From positions 2,678,810 to 2,742,809 of the forward strand of contig VCAZ01000044.1 in NCBI GenBank assembly GCA_005784505.1: a stretch of DNA of 64,000 nt, given 5' to 3'. Source of the DNA: Bagarius yarrelli. Taxonomy: Eukaryota > Chordata > Actinopteri > Siluriformes > Sisoridae. A model generated the notes under the pieces. The model worked only from the letters and a program-made list of their open reading frames with translations, was not told the DNA's origin and searched no databases. Of this stretch, positions 23,416 through 34,639 are shown piece by piece. A program made the translations under genes and the position numbers. Position 1 is the first letter of the stretch; each line of letters opens with the position of its first letter.

Positions 23416-23945
23416 AATGGAACAACTATACACACTAAACTGGACCTCCAGAATGCCTAAAACCTCATCCGCATCTGTGATGGAGATAAATAGATTAATG
23501 TATACCCCATTCGTTTTCCAGGGATATATGAATAAGGTGTTCCAGGAGTATCTCCACCACTTTATTGTAGTTTGCATCAACGATGATACTGTACTTACTT
23601 TAGTTCACTTTCTCGGCTTTATCATTGGTCCAGAAGGTGTTCGCATGGAGGAGAAAAAGGTGCCTTGCCCTCACCCAAATTCAACAAATATTTACAATGA
23701 TTTCTAGGATTTGCCAATTTTTACCAGTGATTTATTTGTAATTTTAGCGTGTTAGTGGCACTACCTACCAACCTGTTAAAAATCCAACCCAAGTCTCTGT
23801 CCTGGACCATCAAGACAACAAAGGCCATAACAGCATTTCAGCAGGCCTTCTCCTTTTCACACCTCCTAATTCATCCTGATCCTGACAAACCCTTCTTTGT
23901 CAGAACTCAAACCATCAACATGAAATCCAGTGAAAAATACAATGT
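23416..23945 (+). pseudogene. Ty3/Gypsy pol fragment (reverse transcriptase/RNase H)
   Basis: Reads VFQGYMNKVFQEYLHHFIVV followed by CINDD (a decayed version of the Y/F-x-DD active-site region), then VHFLGFIIGPEGVRMEEKKV (thumb), and HPDPDKPFFV, the segment just before the RNase H domain. Intervening deletions and stops are evident. Highly degenerate; inactive. Confidence 0.8.
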
Positions 23946-24124
23946 TTGACATTTTAAAAATGTGCTTATAAATGCTTATTTGCATAAATTATAAAAAAAA
24001 ATCTTTTATTAAAATTCTAAATGATAAATGGCAGATTTTAGCACCACACAGTGGTGATTTGTTTTTAAATATAAAATTTGGTTTACTCACCTTTGAGTTC
24101 GCAAAACATAAAATAATAGCAGTT

Positions 24125-24836
24125 CATTCCTGGTCGGGTTATGTGCCCAAAGTGACTTTGGTGGTGACAAAGCCCATTGTATTACAGACCATCTACCCTC
24201 CACACTTCTGGAAATGAGACCAGCTATGGCAAAACCTTCTGTGTGAACACCGGCATGTACATCACCCCAGAGCAACAGGGTACAGCGTCAGACCAAGTAC
24301 TTGTCTGTTTAAGTGCATCCAAGAAATAGATGGTGACCACTAAGCAGACAATAATCAGTAGGGTGGTTGAGGCCATCTTTCTGGCTTATGAGCCCCCTGA
24401 TCCTTTTATTACGGAGGGGTCGTATGGCAGCCTCAAAGGCCTGAGCCATGGCCGTGTCTCTAGAGGACATTTGAAGGGGGTGGCCTGGTCCTCTAAGCAC
24501 ATGTTTTTTTCCCGTTTTACAATCTGACAAACCCAAAATCGTGAGTACTCATGGCATAACTTTCCACAAACACAAGGCAGTGACGGGCGGATATAGGAAC
24601 GTGTTTATCTAGATTCTAAAGCGTTTTGATGCAGCTCGAGTTTTTGAAAGGTTATGTAGGTAAACATGGTTCCCCAAGAAAACGAGACACTGCAAATAGT
24701 GAAAAGGCGCAGTGCTTGTTTATATAGCATTAGTTCCTTGTCGATCCTGTCCCTGATGCAATGCTTTTTAATTGGACATGATCCACATGTGCATTCCCTC
24801 GAGGAACCTTGGTTACATATGTAACCTGGAGACGTT
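24125..24836 (+). mobile_element. DIRS 3' end with terminal repeat
   Basis: Tyrosine-recombinase remnant (24321-24527) followed by the 3' terminal repeat. The repeat is bordered by inverted sequences: gtaaacatggttcccc near 24659 and gaggaaccttggttac near 24799. It also shares the gatgcagctcgag block with the other copies. Confidence 0.75.
24321..24536 (+). pseudogene. DIRS tyrosine recombinase remnant
   Basis: Open for 65 codons. TKQTIISRVVEAIFLAYE matches the helix preceding the conserved H-x-x-R motif in DIRS recombinases, but the motif itself, readable as AHSTR and AHSIR in the copies at 56.6 and 60.7 kb, is replaced here by a run including GSYGSLK, and the catalytic Tyr region is lost. 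The fragment confirms the family but cannot be active. Confidence 0.75.
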
Positions 24837-27138
24837 AACTTTCTATTGTCTAAATGTCAGTATTATAATTCTAAGCAATTTAATAAGGAAGTAATATTTT
24901 GCCATGTTGCTATAGCTTAGAGCTTGCTACATTTCCCAGAGGGGTAGCTTTAGTGAAGTTTTGTTTGCTGAAAATTACCTGATAGCTTATCTCACTACTT
25001 CAAAGTAGCTTGCTACACACTGGTTATGCTTTTACTATTCACTGCGGTTTAACAAGACTATTACTGAATGTTGGACTAGTGTTTTAATTTTTTAATTTAA
25101 GCGTATGTATTGTTAATTTAACTAGCCAGTTATAAAAGTATAGAAAAAGCCTTGATCAAATAAAATGACTTGGTCTTGTACATTGCAGTTTCAAAATGTG
25201 AGATAAGACTCAGAGAAAATGTTTAAATGCATTTATAGGAGTTCATATTGTTAACCAAACAATATGCTTAATAGAAAAAAAATCCTGGTTAATGAACTAA
25301 GAGGTGTTACATAGCCCACAGGAATTGCATTTTATTTGTGTTTTGGGATAAAAGAGAATAAATACCCTTAAAAAAATTATTCGTAACTGTATCTAATGTT
25401 GTAAGCTGACACAATGGGGCTACAAGACATACATTCTGCTTACAGATTAAATAATACCTAAAACTTGCTCTCTGCTTGAACAGTAGACAAAGAAACTATG
25501 TTCCTTAAAATGGCAAAAAAGCCTTTCCCTTAAAAAAAATATACGATTGCTACAACCAATCAATTTAGTAAGCAACCATTATAAAAGTCATCCTAAACAG
25601 AACATTGTTTTATAAATGAATGTAGTTATTTTATCAGTACATATTGTGGTACTAATAAATTAATAAACAGACATCATCCAATCAATCTGCTTATCTGAAA
25701 CAAGGTTTAGGAAAACCTGTATCTATGGAGCAAGCCTATTACAGGCACAATTATGCACAAACAGATACATTATTGCTTATCAGCGACACGTTGAACATAC
25801 CAAGACCACACAACCTACACACACACAACGTAAATTCGGGAATTAAACCCTTTATTCATAAAGCTATGATGTTTAGAAAGATTTTAGCAGATCAGAGCTA
25901 AAGAATTGCCACCAAATAAGAAAAAATATAGAGCCTGGAATTTGCCTTTGCTCTGCCTCTATTAAGATATTGTTCATCGCTCCCGTCCAAAATATGTCCA
26001 TCGGGCTTTAGGTATGATGACTCATACTGGACTTTTATTACATTTCTTATTATTGCAAATAAAGTTGCATGCACAGTAAAACCAAAAATGACAACACCTG
26101 CATGATATGCTACACTAATTTCCAATAGCAGAGCAGATTCATAATATCAGTAAATAAATTAACAGCTGTACAATAAAGTACAATTTCATTTTATTTGCTA
26201 TATGCCCTCTTATACCTTATGAAGCTGTAATAAACTGAAAAACCATGCTGCTTTTACACCTCGTATCATGTCATGCAATAAAAAATACATTGCGGAAAAG
26301 GAAGCTGACAACATGCCGACAGACAAGACAGAGCAGGTTACTTCTGGTATAAAACAAGGTCTCGGCTGTCAAATGTTGTCATTTTTTTTTTAAACAAACA
26401 TTTTTTTCAAACAATAAATACTATTTTTAATGTGTCATGACAGAGCACTGTATTGCCTCAAGTGACAATCTTTTTATATTTACATAAAGTCAGTATTAAA
26501 ATGCACTTTATTTCAAGATATCAGTACAGACATTTTCCAAATTTATGAGCACTGAAATTAATCTACTCTCCTGGTTTAATTATGCCAGAAAAAGGGCAGA
26601 TTCACAATTGCGATTGGTCCGCTCGCTTGTCAATTAACCTAACATTACACAAGAAAGAACAAACCACACAAATTGGTGACTGCATGAAACAATAAACAGC
26701 ACTTTAGGCATACATTTATGACACTCCTTAAATCATTTAAATATTGTAAACTGTTAACAACTGGTTTTAGTATTATCTTTGGTATCCAGAGACAAATGGC
26801 ATCGAAGAAATCAATCTAAATGTGTTGCATATTTAAGATGAAAATTGTCAACAATAGGCTATAAATTTAGATTTTTACTTTGTGTTTTACTATATGCCTT
26901 GCCACCATTTCATAAGGTGTTATTTAAGTTACTGTAGATATTAGCTGTGTAAATATATTTTATAATATGACGATTGCTCATGTAGATTCTTTTTATACTG
27001 TGAATAATAATAAGAATTTGGCTAGGTGGTATGATATGACAATGACTTGTCAGCGTTAGAGATTTTTTCCATTTCATTTATATTATTCTGGTATGTAAAA
27101 ATATAAGAGTAAGTTACTCAACACATTAGAATAATAAT
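24837..27138. other. Non-repetitive DNA with candidate conserved blocks
   Basis: No gene recognised. Candidates: 25860-26140 (includes a 75-codon minus-strand open frame) and 26560-26660 (contains caattgcgattggtcc, with a CCAAT-box inverse). See findings. Confidence 0.45.
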
Positions 27139-27143
27139 CATAC
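27139..27143. repeat. Target-site duplication (left copy)
   Basis: catac immediately precedes the 5' LTR; the same five bases follow the 3' LTR at 29815-29819. Confidence 0.85.
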
Positions 27144-27521
27144 TGTCACGAGCCCGCCAGATTCCATGTGCTTCTACCGCTTTCAATCACCTGCACCTTG
27201 TTCTTTCTTCACTTTCACATCCTCTATTTAATTTCCCACCTTTCGATCAGTAGGCATCTGATCTTAGTGTAGCCTACCTTGCGATAGCGATAACCTTCGT
27301 TTAGATAATCTAGTTTTCCGTACTTACCTGTTGACGCTCCTTTTTCTCCCTTCTTTGTCTTCTTTCTTTATCTTCTCCAGCTCTTACTTTTTTATTTTTC
27401 AGCCGGTTTCCTCCTGGTAACCTACTTCTTTTTATCTCCTCTTCAACCCTTATTGTGTTTAATAAAAAACCCAGTTATGCATTTTCTGCTGCAAGTCTGT
27501 CTTCTGTCTGATATTGGTACA
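27144..27521 (+). repeat. 5' LTR of the Gypsy element
   Basis: Begins tgtcacgagcc and ends gatattggtaca. Its last 120 bp align with 29690-29814 (shared: ggtaacctacttc-type block, tttatctcctc, gctgcaagtctgtct). The sequence after the LTR, gaaattcagactgc, is where a primer-binding site should lie; I cannot assign the tRNA. Confidence 0.9.
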
Positions 27522-27541
27522 GAAATTCAGACTGCAACAAC

Positions 27542-28378
27542 ATGGAACCAGCGAAACCTGAAACCAGTCTGAAAGCTCTACACAAGCTGGTGAAAGCACT
27601 TCATGGAGCTCTGCAAAACATTACAGATCCAACCGCTTTCTGTCCCAGTGCCGCATCCTCAGCCGCAGTTACCTTGGCACCAATGGTTGTACCTTTCACC
27701 GTCTTTTCAGTCAGTGCTGTGGTTAATCCCACACTGTATGCGGGCATGGCGGAGGACTGCAGCGGCTTCCTGTTGCAGTGCTTGCTGGCAATTCAGATGC
27801 AAGTCTAAGGTGGCCTTAACTGTTTCCTTCTTTCGGTACAAGCTACTCCCTGCTACAACAAGATGCACGTTTCCTGGAGTTTTTTGGGAAACCTTTGGGA
27901 GATTTCTCTGTCGGCAAACCACTTTACTCTCGTGGTGGTGATATGGTGGAACGAGCGCTCTCTATTGAACACGTTTCGCCAAGGGTTAGACCCAACCTTA
28001 CGATTACAACTCGCCATTATTAATGACTGTGTTGGGTTCAAGTCCTTCATTCAACAGGCAAACCGAGTCACAGACTAAATAAAAAGACACACAAGTTCTC
28101 TCTTTCACCCAGAAAAGCCTCCCTCTCCAGAACCAGATTAGGATGCCATGCATGTGGATCACTCCAGGCTCTCCAGATCTGAACGTCAGTGCCACTGTCT
28201 ATACTGTCGATTACCCGGACATGTACTTCAATTGTGTCCCACTCGTCCGTCCCGCCCTCTGGTGAGTGTTATTTCTTGTGTTACAGCAGTAGCCCTTCTT
28301 AATTCTGGGTCAGTGAAAAAGCAAATCGGACTCAGGAAACAGAGAAACACTATTAAATATCACATTACACATGAATGA
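27542..28378 (+). pseudogene. Gypsy gag remnant with CCHC zinc knuckle
   Basis: Starts at the ATG at 27542 (MEPAKPETSLKALHKLVKAL) shortly after the 5' LTR, then breaks frame near 27808. The capsid-like region continues in other frames. A zinc knuckle of the form C-x2-C-x4-H-x4-C is visible at 28196-28237 (CLYCRLPGHVLQLC), the nucleocapsid RNA-binding motif. At least two frameshifts; inactive. Confidence 0.85.
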
Positions 28379-28689
28379 ACACATTCCATTACCGGAAAAC
28401 CACTCGAAAATGGGCAGATCCATCATTATGTGGGCCCAGTTACTCTAAAAATCAGCAGATGTCATATTGAGAGCATTTACTTCCTGGTTTTAAAACGATC
28501 CACTGTGGAAATAGTCCTTGGCGTCCCTGGTTCATTCAACACAACACTTTAATATCATGGTTAACAGGAGAAATCCTAAAATTGGGTGAGGAATGTTTCC
28601 ACCAGTGCTTCCGTGGTCTTCCAACTCGTGAACCTCACCCTATGGTATTGTCAATCAAATTAATTGTCAACCTCCATAGAAAGTCCGGC

Positions 28690-29660
28690 AATGTGTAATC
28701 CTTAAACATTTTCAAGTGTTACGAATGTTACTTGGCATTCCAGGATGGTTCTGCCCTCAACAAGCCATCCGGCTTCCTCCACACAGACCATAGGACTGTG
28801 ATATCGATCTCATTTCCGATGCCTTAGACCCCAGGTTAAAATTCATTCTCTCTCTCTCTTCCTGAGCAGCAGACCATGGCAGAGTATATCCAGGAGACCT
28901 TACAACAAGGCTACATTCGCCCTTTCATATCACCCGCGGCCTTCAAAAAGGACGGGGGGTCTCGGCCATGCATTGACTATCGGGCTTTGAACCAGATTAC
29001 TGTAAAATACAGATATCCTCTTCCTCTCAGTCTATCTGCCCTAGAAAAGATCCATGGGGCACGTATCTTTAAAAAAAGTCGACCTCCAGAGTACGTATAA
29101 TCACTTTCGCATCCAGGAGGGAGATGAATAAAAAAATTGCATTTGTGACCCCTACAGGTTATGAGTATCTGGTCATGCCCTACGGCCTAGTAAATGCACC
29201 ATCAGTCTTCCAGAGGTTTATGAACAAAATTTTCTGGGATTTTCTTCAACAATTCGTTATTGGTAACAATTGGAGTGGGTGCTATCCTCTGCCAGGAGCA
29301 TGATAGTCCTGCACATCTACATCCATGTGCATGCTACTCCCATAAACTTACTTAAGCCTCTTCTATAACATGCCAGAGAATCGTTTATGACTAGGGGCCC
29401 CAGTTCATCTCTGTCACTCCTAGGAGGGAAAACAATGCTTTCCACAAACAATCAGTCTGACCTCCAGCTATCATCCCCAGTCCAACGGTCAAACTGAGTG
29501 CAAGATTCAAGAAATTTGGAGGTTTTTAATGCACATTCTGCCATAACCACCAGACTGCCCTTGCATCGCTATATGCCATGGGCTGAATATACCCAGAACT
29601 CTCTCTGACAAGCCTCCAAACTATTTCAGTGTGTCATTGGGTAACAACCACCTTTGTTCC
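28690..29660 (+). pseudogene. Gypsy pol remnant (reverse transcriptase, RNase H piece, integrase)
   Basis: The reverse transcriptase starts with the AEYIQETLQQGYIRP..SPAA and SRPCIDYRALNQITVKYRYP blocks (28876-29040), continuing with TPTGYEYLVMPYGLVNAPSV and FMNKIFWDFLQQFVIG. The catalytic YxDD region and thumb are deleted, so it jumps near 29265 to RNase H-like IGVGAILCQEH, and near 29450 to an integrase core segment, ISLTSSYHPQSNGQTE. Multiple stops; inactive. Confidence 0.87.
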
Positions 29661-29689
29661 TATGACCTGGAGAGCCATTCCTTTTCATC

Positions 29690-29814
29690 TCTCGGCCATT
29701 TGCTTCCCGGTAACCTACTTTCTTTTATCTCCTCCTCAAACCTTTTCATGGTTATAAACAGACCTGGTTACAGGGGTTTTGCTGCAAGTCTGTCTCCTGT
29801 GTGATATTGTTACA
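29690..29814 (+). repeat. 3' LTR of the Gypsy element, 5'-truncated
   Basis: Aligns with the last third of the 5' LTR and ends gatattgttaca, followed by the target duplication at 29815. The upstream two thirds are missing. Confidence 0.88.
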
Positions 29815-29819
29815 CATAC
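29815..29819. repeat. Target-site duplication (right copy)
   Basis: catac, identical to 27139-27143. Confidence 0.85.
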
Positions 29820-31511
29820 TTTACATGCATGAGAAAATAAAAGAAATTAAGATGATTTTATCAAGAGAAAAGCTAAACACAGTAAGCCTTTATAAAATCA
29901 GCGCTGTGACTGATAGCCGAAGTGTGTCAAAAGCTGCAATCTTTACATTTCTAAGCTGGAGCCGGGCCTGGTTATTCCAGTTCTATTTCCCAGCTTACAG
30001 ATAAATATACATACATTTATGTCAAAAACTTTTGTGTTTTTACTTAAACACACTGTTGAGTGAAAGCAAACTGTCAGATCAGTGTTAGGGGCTGTTCTAG
30101 ACCCTGTCATTTTAGCCCCTCTAAAACTATTGACTCTCAAGCTACCAACATTTATTGAAAGTATAATTTTTACTTTTTAAAAAAAAAATAAAAGTAAGTG
30201 CTTGTCTATGCTGTTCTGCAAATGTGTAACAACCTTTCCTTAGAAGTGTGATGGCTTGTGCTGCATGTCAGCAGGAGGCGGGAAATTATGTCAAGAAAAT
30301 TACTTTCATTAAATGTCTTACCATGGGTAGGAGGTTATAAAAGACATTTTTTATTATTTAAAAAATTGTTTAGTTTAGCCTAAAGTAATTCTTAATTCTT
30401 ACCAATAATTTAGGATTTATAATTGTTTCCAATTCCTTAAATTGTAGGCCATGGCTATTAGTAACAGTAACAAGGGCTGAGCCCCTTAAAATAAAATCAT
30501 AGACTGTCCCCCATCTGTGCAAGAAATCTATAGACTGTGCTGTCTGTTTTTAATGTTACTCAAGCAAAAGATAAATTGTAGAACAACTTACTAAGATGGG
30601 ATATGCGAAAAATGCATTTCATTGGCTCTGTACATGTACCTTGCACAATAAAGTTGAATATTTATATTTTATTATATAAAGAAGTCCTGGCTAGGCTGTA
30701 TCCCATGTGAAAATGCTGTAGGCATTTGTGGCCTTTAAGGGTAGAATTGTTGCTCAATTCTTAATAAAAAGATCGTGATCCTGAAATAAAATATCAATAG
30801 ATCCACAATTTTTGCTGTGGCCGTGCAGTTTTATACAGCTACCTGGAAACAACAGTGCTGTCAGTATGTTACTATAAAAAGCCTTGAATAGTCTATACAT
30901 GTCAAGCGTTCGTCACAGGTTCACCTAAACTTGTGTATAATAAAATAAAAAGCGAAAGCAGTCCTAAATGTATTGAAATGGTTTATTTGATATAGACATG
31001 TGTTTTGTAACTTTTCTTACTGTCTCACACACTCACCAAACCATGGCAAGCCTTGAGGGAAAAAAATGCATTCAGCCACAAACACACAATCAGTGCTGAC
31101 ACAAAAATTCCCCCGTTCAAACCTAATAAACAGTTTAGTCTGTTACACTAATGCTCAGGTCTCTCTAGCTATCGAGTAAAACACGGGATGCTTGGCGGAT
31201 GTTTTGGCGTTTACTGTTTACCAGCTGTGGGGTATCTGAAACTGGCTCGTAACCTGCATTTTTAGCTCGCAACTAGGATTCAGCCAACAAGACAAACCTC
31301 TGACCACCAAAGAGAGTCACCAGATTATTGACTTTCATTAAAAGCTAACTAAACAATGGTGCAAGTTTTCCAATTTTTAAAAAAATTATGTCTGTTTATT
31401 CAGCACTTTATATTTGCCTGTTATTGATACAAGTTTGCTTTGCAATGTTTTTGGTTTGTTTGTTGTGCTCACTGTTATCTGTTCCAATATTTCTGTTCTA
31501 TGGCGTCTTCC
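29820..31511. other. Mostly unassigned DNA with a short LINE tail
   Basis: No gene recognised. Bases 30612-30660 (atgcatttcattggctctg, then gcacaataaagttgaata) look like the 3' end of a LINE or another polyadenylated retrotransposed sequence. Confidence 0.5.
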
Positions 31512-31790
31512 GCTTCAGGACAAAGACCCCGGCCAGTCATTCTCTGCATACACCGGTACCAGGTTAAAGACCTTTTGATGCGGGAGGCACGGCGGAGAGG
31601 GAAGCTGGAATACTGTGGTCATCAGATTTGCATCGTGGAAGATTACGCGCCCGAAGTTTTAAGTCAGCGAGCTGAGTATAGAGATGTTATGACTGAGTTA
31701 TACAACCGCGGACTCCGGCCGTCTCTCCTCTATCCAGCACGGCTCCTGATCACTCTCTCTACCGGATAGAAGAAGTGGCTACGCTCGGTA
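31512..31790 (+). pseudogene. L1 ORF1 protein, C-terminal RNA-binding part
   Basis: Reads RPRPVILCIHRYQVKDLLMR, then YCGHQICIVEDYAPEVLSQR (RNA-recognition/C-terminal fold; the normal context is fy.D.s.evl..R), then YNRGLRPSLLYPARL. Just after the stop at 31769 another frame gives KKWLRSVEDAQKYI, the usual ORF1 tail. The coiled-coil N-terminal half is absent. Upstream residues in the same frame (31440-31511) do not look like ORF1. L1 ORF1p normally packages L1 RNA as a trimer. Confidence 0.8.
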
Positions 31791-31799
31791 GAAGATGCG

Positions 31800-32445
31800 C
31801 AAAAATATATAGAGAGAGTACGCCTAAAACTAAATAAACAAAAACTGCTGTATTTTTATTGTTCAAAACACAACAATTCTCAGAAAAAAGTCCTCTACTT
31901 TTTACTTTAAATCCAGTTAATGTTTACGCTTATCCTGGTGAAAGTACCGTGCTGAATGTGTGTATTTTTTCTATTACAATTTTTCTATAAGTATATATAT
32001 TTTTCTATTTTAAATTAGGTGTGGTTCACATGTTGTTGTTTTTTTTTTTTTTGTTACAACGCGATATGGGGGAGGTTGGTGTTTTTCTTTTCCACTTCAT
32101 TAGGAGAATTTAGTATTGGAGTGTTGAGTTATTTTTTTATTTAAATATTTAATTATTATTTAATTTAGATTATGTATCGGAGCTAAAGATGGTGTGTGGT
32201 GAGCGACAGGAGGATTTGTTTGGTGAACTGTGGATGTTTGGAAGAGCTTGCTGCTTTGTTTTTTAGCAGCTATCTTGTGGGGTTTGGGGGGGAGCGGGGT
32301 GTGGGGGGCTAGCGGTGTGAGATCTCCAAAGCCAGTACTATGCTAGAACTGCTTTCACAGTTTAATTTGTTTCTTTGTGTTTTACACATTAGTTTTAAGG
32401 CTGACACTTGGCATTTGAGTATTACTGTTTACCTACCTGCATTTT
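31800..32445 (+). other. L1 inter-ORF spacer or ORF2 leader
   Basis: About 650 bp without an open frame between the ORF1 remnant and the endonuclease. It includes T-rich runs and a G-rich patch near 32285-32310. It is longer than typical L1 spacers, so it may include inserted DNA; no family recognised. Confidence 0.45.
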
Positions 32446-33267
32446 TTGTTAAAGAGAGTGAATAATTCTTTAAACTTTGTAAGCTGGAATGTTAACGGAC
32501 TAAACCATCCGGTCAAAAGAGGGAAGGTGCTCTCATACCTAAAACAACTTAACACCTTAATTGCTTTTCTACAGGAAACTCACATTCACAGCTCTGAAAA
32601 TTCTCGCCTTATATCGTGTTGGGGAGGGCAGAACTACCACCACTCTACCTTTCAGGGCAAATCTAGGGGTGACTTGATTCTTAATAACCCAAAGATCTCA
32701 TTTGAGCACCATAACATTATTTCGGATGTATATGGTCGTTATATCATTGTTTCATGGAAATTATTCAATACTAATATAGTGTTGCCTAATTTATATGCTC
32801 CTAATTATGATGATGCTTCCTTTTTTGAACATTTTTTTTCTGTTTTGCCAGATATGAGCTTATACTCTCTCATACTCGGAGGTGACTTTAACTGCTGTTT
32901 ATATCCATCACTTGATAGGTCATCTCCAAATTCCATACCATTGAGTAAATCGGCTATGCTACTTCAGTTCTATCTTTGCAGCTTTGGTATTTCTGATATA
33001 TGGAGTTTCCCTCATCCAAAAAAGAGAGAATGTTCCTTTTTCTCACATGTTCATCACACTTCTTCTAGAATTGATTATTTCCTTTGGTCACTAATGGTTA
33101 ATTCTTGTGCCTGTCAGAGCATTGTTATATTAGACCACGCCCCAGTTGTTATGTCCATAAACCTCCCTGACCTCCATCAAATTCAAAAACACTGGCACTT
33201 TAATTCATTATTTTTGGTAGATGATGATTTTATGAAATTTATAAAAGACCAGATAGATTTTTTTTAA
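32446..33267 (+). pseudogene. L1 ORF2 endonuclease domain (open for 273 codons)
   Basis: The longest intact coding stretch in the window. Apurinic-type endonuclease landmarks in order: FVSWNVNGLNHPVKR (residues about 11-25, with the N of the active site), LIAFLQETHIHS (catalytic Glu in QETH), LILGGDFNCCLYPSLDR (D and N), SRIDYFLWS, and ILDHAPVVMSI (the terminal D-H pair; the usual Ser before Asp is replaced). The frame stops at 33267, in the linker to the reverse transcriptase. The domain nicks target DNA to prime reverse transcription. As an isolated fragment of ORF2 it cannot support retrotransposition. Confidence 0.92.
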
Positions 33268-34440
33268 ACACTAATGAAACACATGAATTGTCACATTTAA
33301 TTATTTGGGATGCTCTGAAAGCCTACCTTAGGGGACAAATAATATCATACACTGCTAATATGAAAAGGAAGGCATATGTAGAATGAAAAGAATTGGCCCA
33401 CCAAATCAGAGAAATAGATCAACAATATGCTCTATTTGAAAACCCTGATTTGTATAAAAAACGTGTAGAGTTGCAAACTAAATTTAAACTCATCTCAACA
33501 CATTTGCCAGACGCCCTTATCCAGAGCAACTTACAATATTTCTTGTTATACAACTGAGCAATTGAGGGTTAGGGGCCTTGCTCAGGGGCCCAGCAGTGGT
33601 GGCTTGGTGGAGCTGGGAACCAAACCCACAACCTTTGGGTTGGTAATCCAACACCTTAACCATGAGCCACCACTTACCCACATGTTATTGAACACGTTAT
33701 TGAACGTCAGTTATTAAAGAGTAGGAGCCAATTTTACATTCACGGTGACAAATCCGGAAAACTATTAGCTAATCAGTTAAGAGAATTTAAAGCACAGCAA
33801 CATATTACAAAAATTCGCATGGAGGATGCATCACTACAGATCACACTAGTATTAATACTTCATTTAGGGATTTTTACTCTCGATTACATACCTCTGAATT
33901 CCCAGAGGGCCACACTGGACTGGAGAACTTCTTGGCAAGACTAAATCTTCCAATTCTGTCCCCTGATTCTAGAAAAAGATTAAAAGAGCCCATATCACAA
34001 GAGAAAATAATATCAGCCATTTCTTCACTACATTTCATATCCTTTTCCTCATCCCTTGTGCCACAATTAGCTTTGGTTTTATCCTTGCTTTGGATGCTGT
34101 AAAAGCTTTTGACCGTGTGGAATGGGAGTATTTATTCAAGGTATTAGAAAAATTCAATTTTGGACTTGGGTCAGATTACTATATTCAAGCCCTATTGCTT
34201 CAATTCGAACAAACTCTCAGCAATCTAAACCATTCAGCCTTCAGCGTGGCACTCGTCAGGGGTGTCCTCTCAGCCCATTGCTCTTTAACCTTGCTATTGA
34301 GCCACTCGCAATTGCATTCCTTTGAAGATAGTGGAAAATAGGTTCACTTATCTTGGTATCACAGTTACAAGAAAACATAAACACCTTTTTGAGGAAGATT
34401 TTATTAGGTTGCTAAACCAAACAAAAAGGGTTCAGCAACC
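33268..34440 (+). pseudogene. L1 ORF2 linker and reverse transcriptase remnant
   Basis: After the endonuclease, linker sequence continues in broken frames (SHLIIWDALKAYLRGQIISY), is interrupted by a SINE, and resumes with SRSQFYIHGDKSGKLLANQL. Reverse-transcriptase blocks: LDAVKAFDRVEWEYLF (34090-34140, first catalytic Asp) and GTRQGCPLSPLLFNLAIEPL (near 34245-34305). The next residues should lead to the catalytic FADD motif, but the sequence jumps at about 34325 to a thumb-side segment, ENRFTYLGITVTRKHK. The active-site motif is therefore deleted. Confidence 0.88.
33501..33675 (-). mobile_element. tRNA-derived SINE inserted in L1 (-)
   Basis: Read on the minus strand it begins agtggtggctcatggtta (A box region) and has a B-box-like ggttcccagctcc; its tail is ggataagggcgtctggc. 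A possible 5-bp duplication cacat (33499-33503 and 33679-33683) flanks it. Same family as 34442-34638. Confidence 0.85.
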
Positions 34441-34441
34441 T

Positions 34442-34638
34442 AATAGGGGGGAGGGGGGAGTGGTGGCTCATGGTTAAGGTGTTGGACTACCAACCTGAAG
34501 ATTGTAGGCTCAATTCCCAGCTCCACCAAGCCATCATCACTGGGCCCCTGAGCACGGCCCTTAACCCCCAATTGCTTACATGTATAAATAAGATAAATGT
34601 AAGTCGGATAAGGGCGTCTGCCAAATGCTGTAATGTAA
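34442..34638 (+). mobile_element. tRNA-derived SINE inserted in L1 (+)
   Basis: The head carries an RNA polymerase III type-2 promoter: A box tggctcatggttaagg (34464-34479) and B box ggctcaattcc (34508-34518), spaced as in tRNA genes. The 3' part reads ggataagggcgtctgcc then aaatgctgtaatgta. A G-rich run precedes the head. The body shows tRNA ancestry but no functional cloverleaf. It is inverted relative to the copy at 33501. Confidence 0.88.
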
Positions 34639-34639
34639 T

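Larger units (their letters stand above)
27144..29814 (+). mobile_element. Ty3/Gypsy LTR retrotransposon with 5-bp target duplication
   Basis: 2.67-kb element: 5' LTR (27144-27521), gag remnant, pol remnants and a shortened 3' LTR (29690-29814), flanked by catac on both sides. The LTR starts TGT and ends ACA. Compared with intact Gypsy elements (usually about 5 kb or more) it has lost most of protease, RNase H and integrase. Its intact duplication shows that it reached this site as one insertion and then decayed in place. Confidence 0.92.

Noticed and set aside
34442..34638. tRNA gene
   Set aside because: A and B boxes are present but the body does not give a tRNA cloverleaf and it continues into a SINE tail; a sister copy lies 0.8 kb away.
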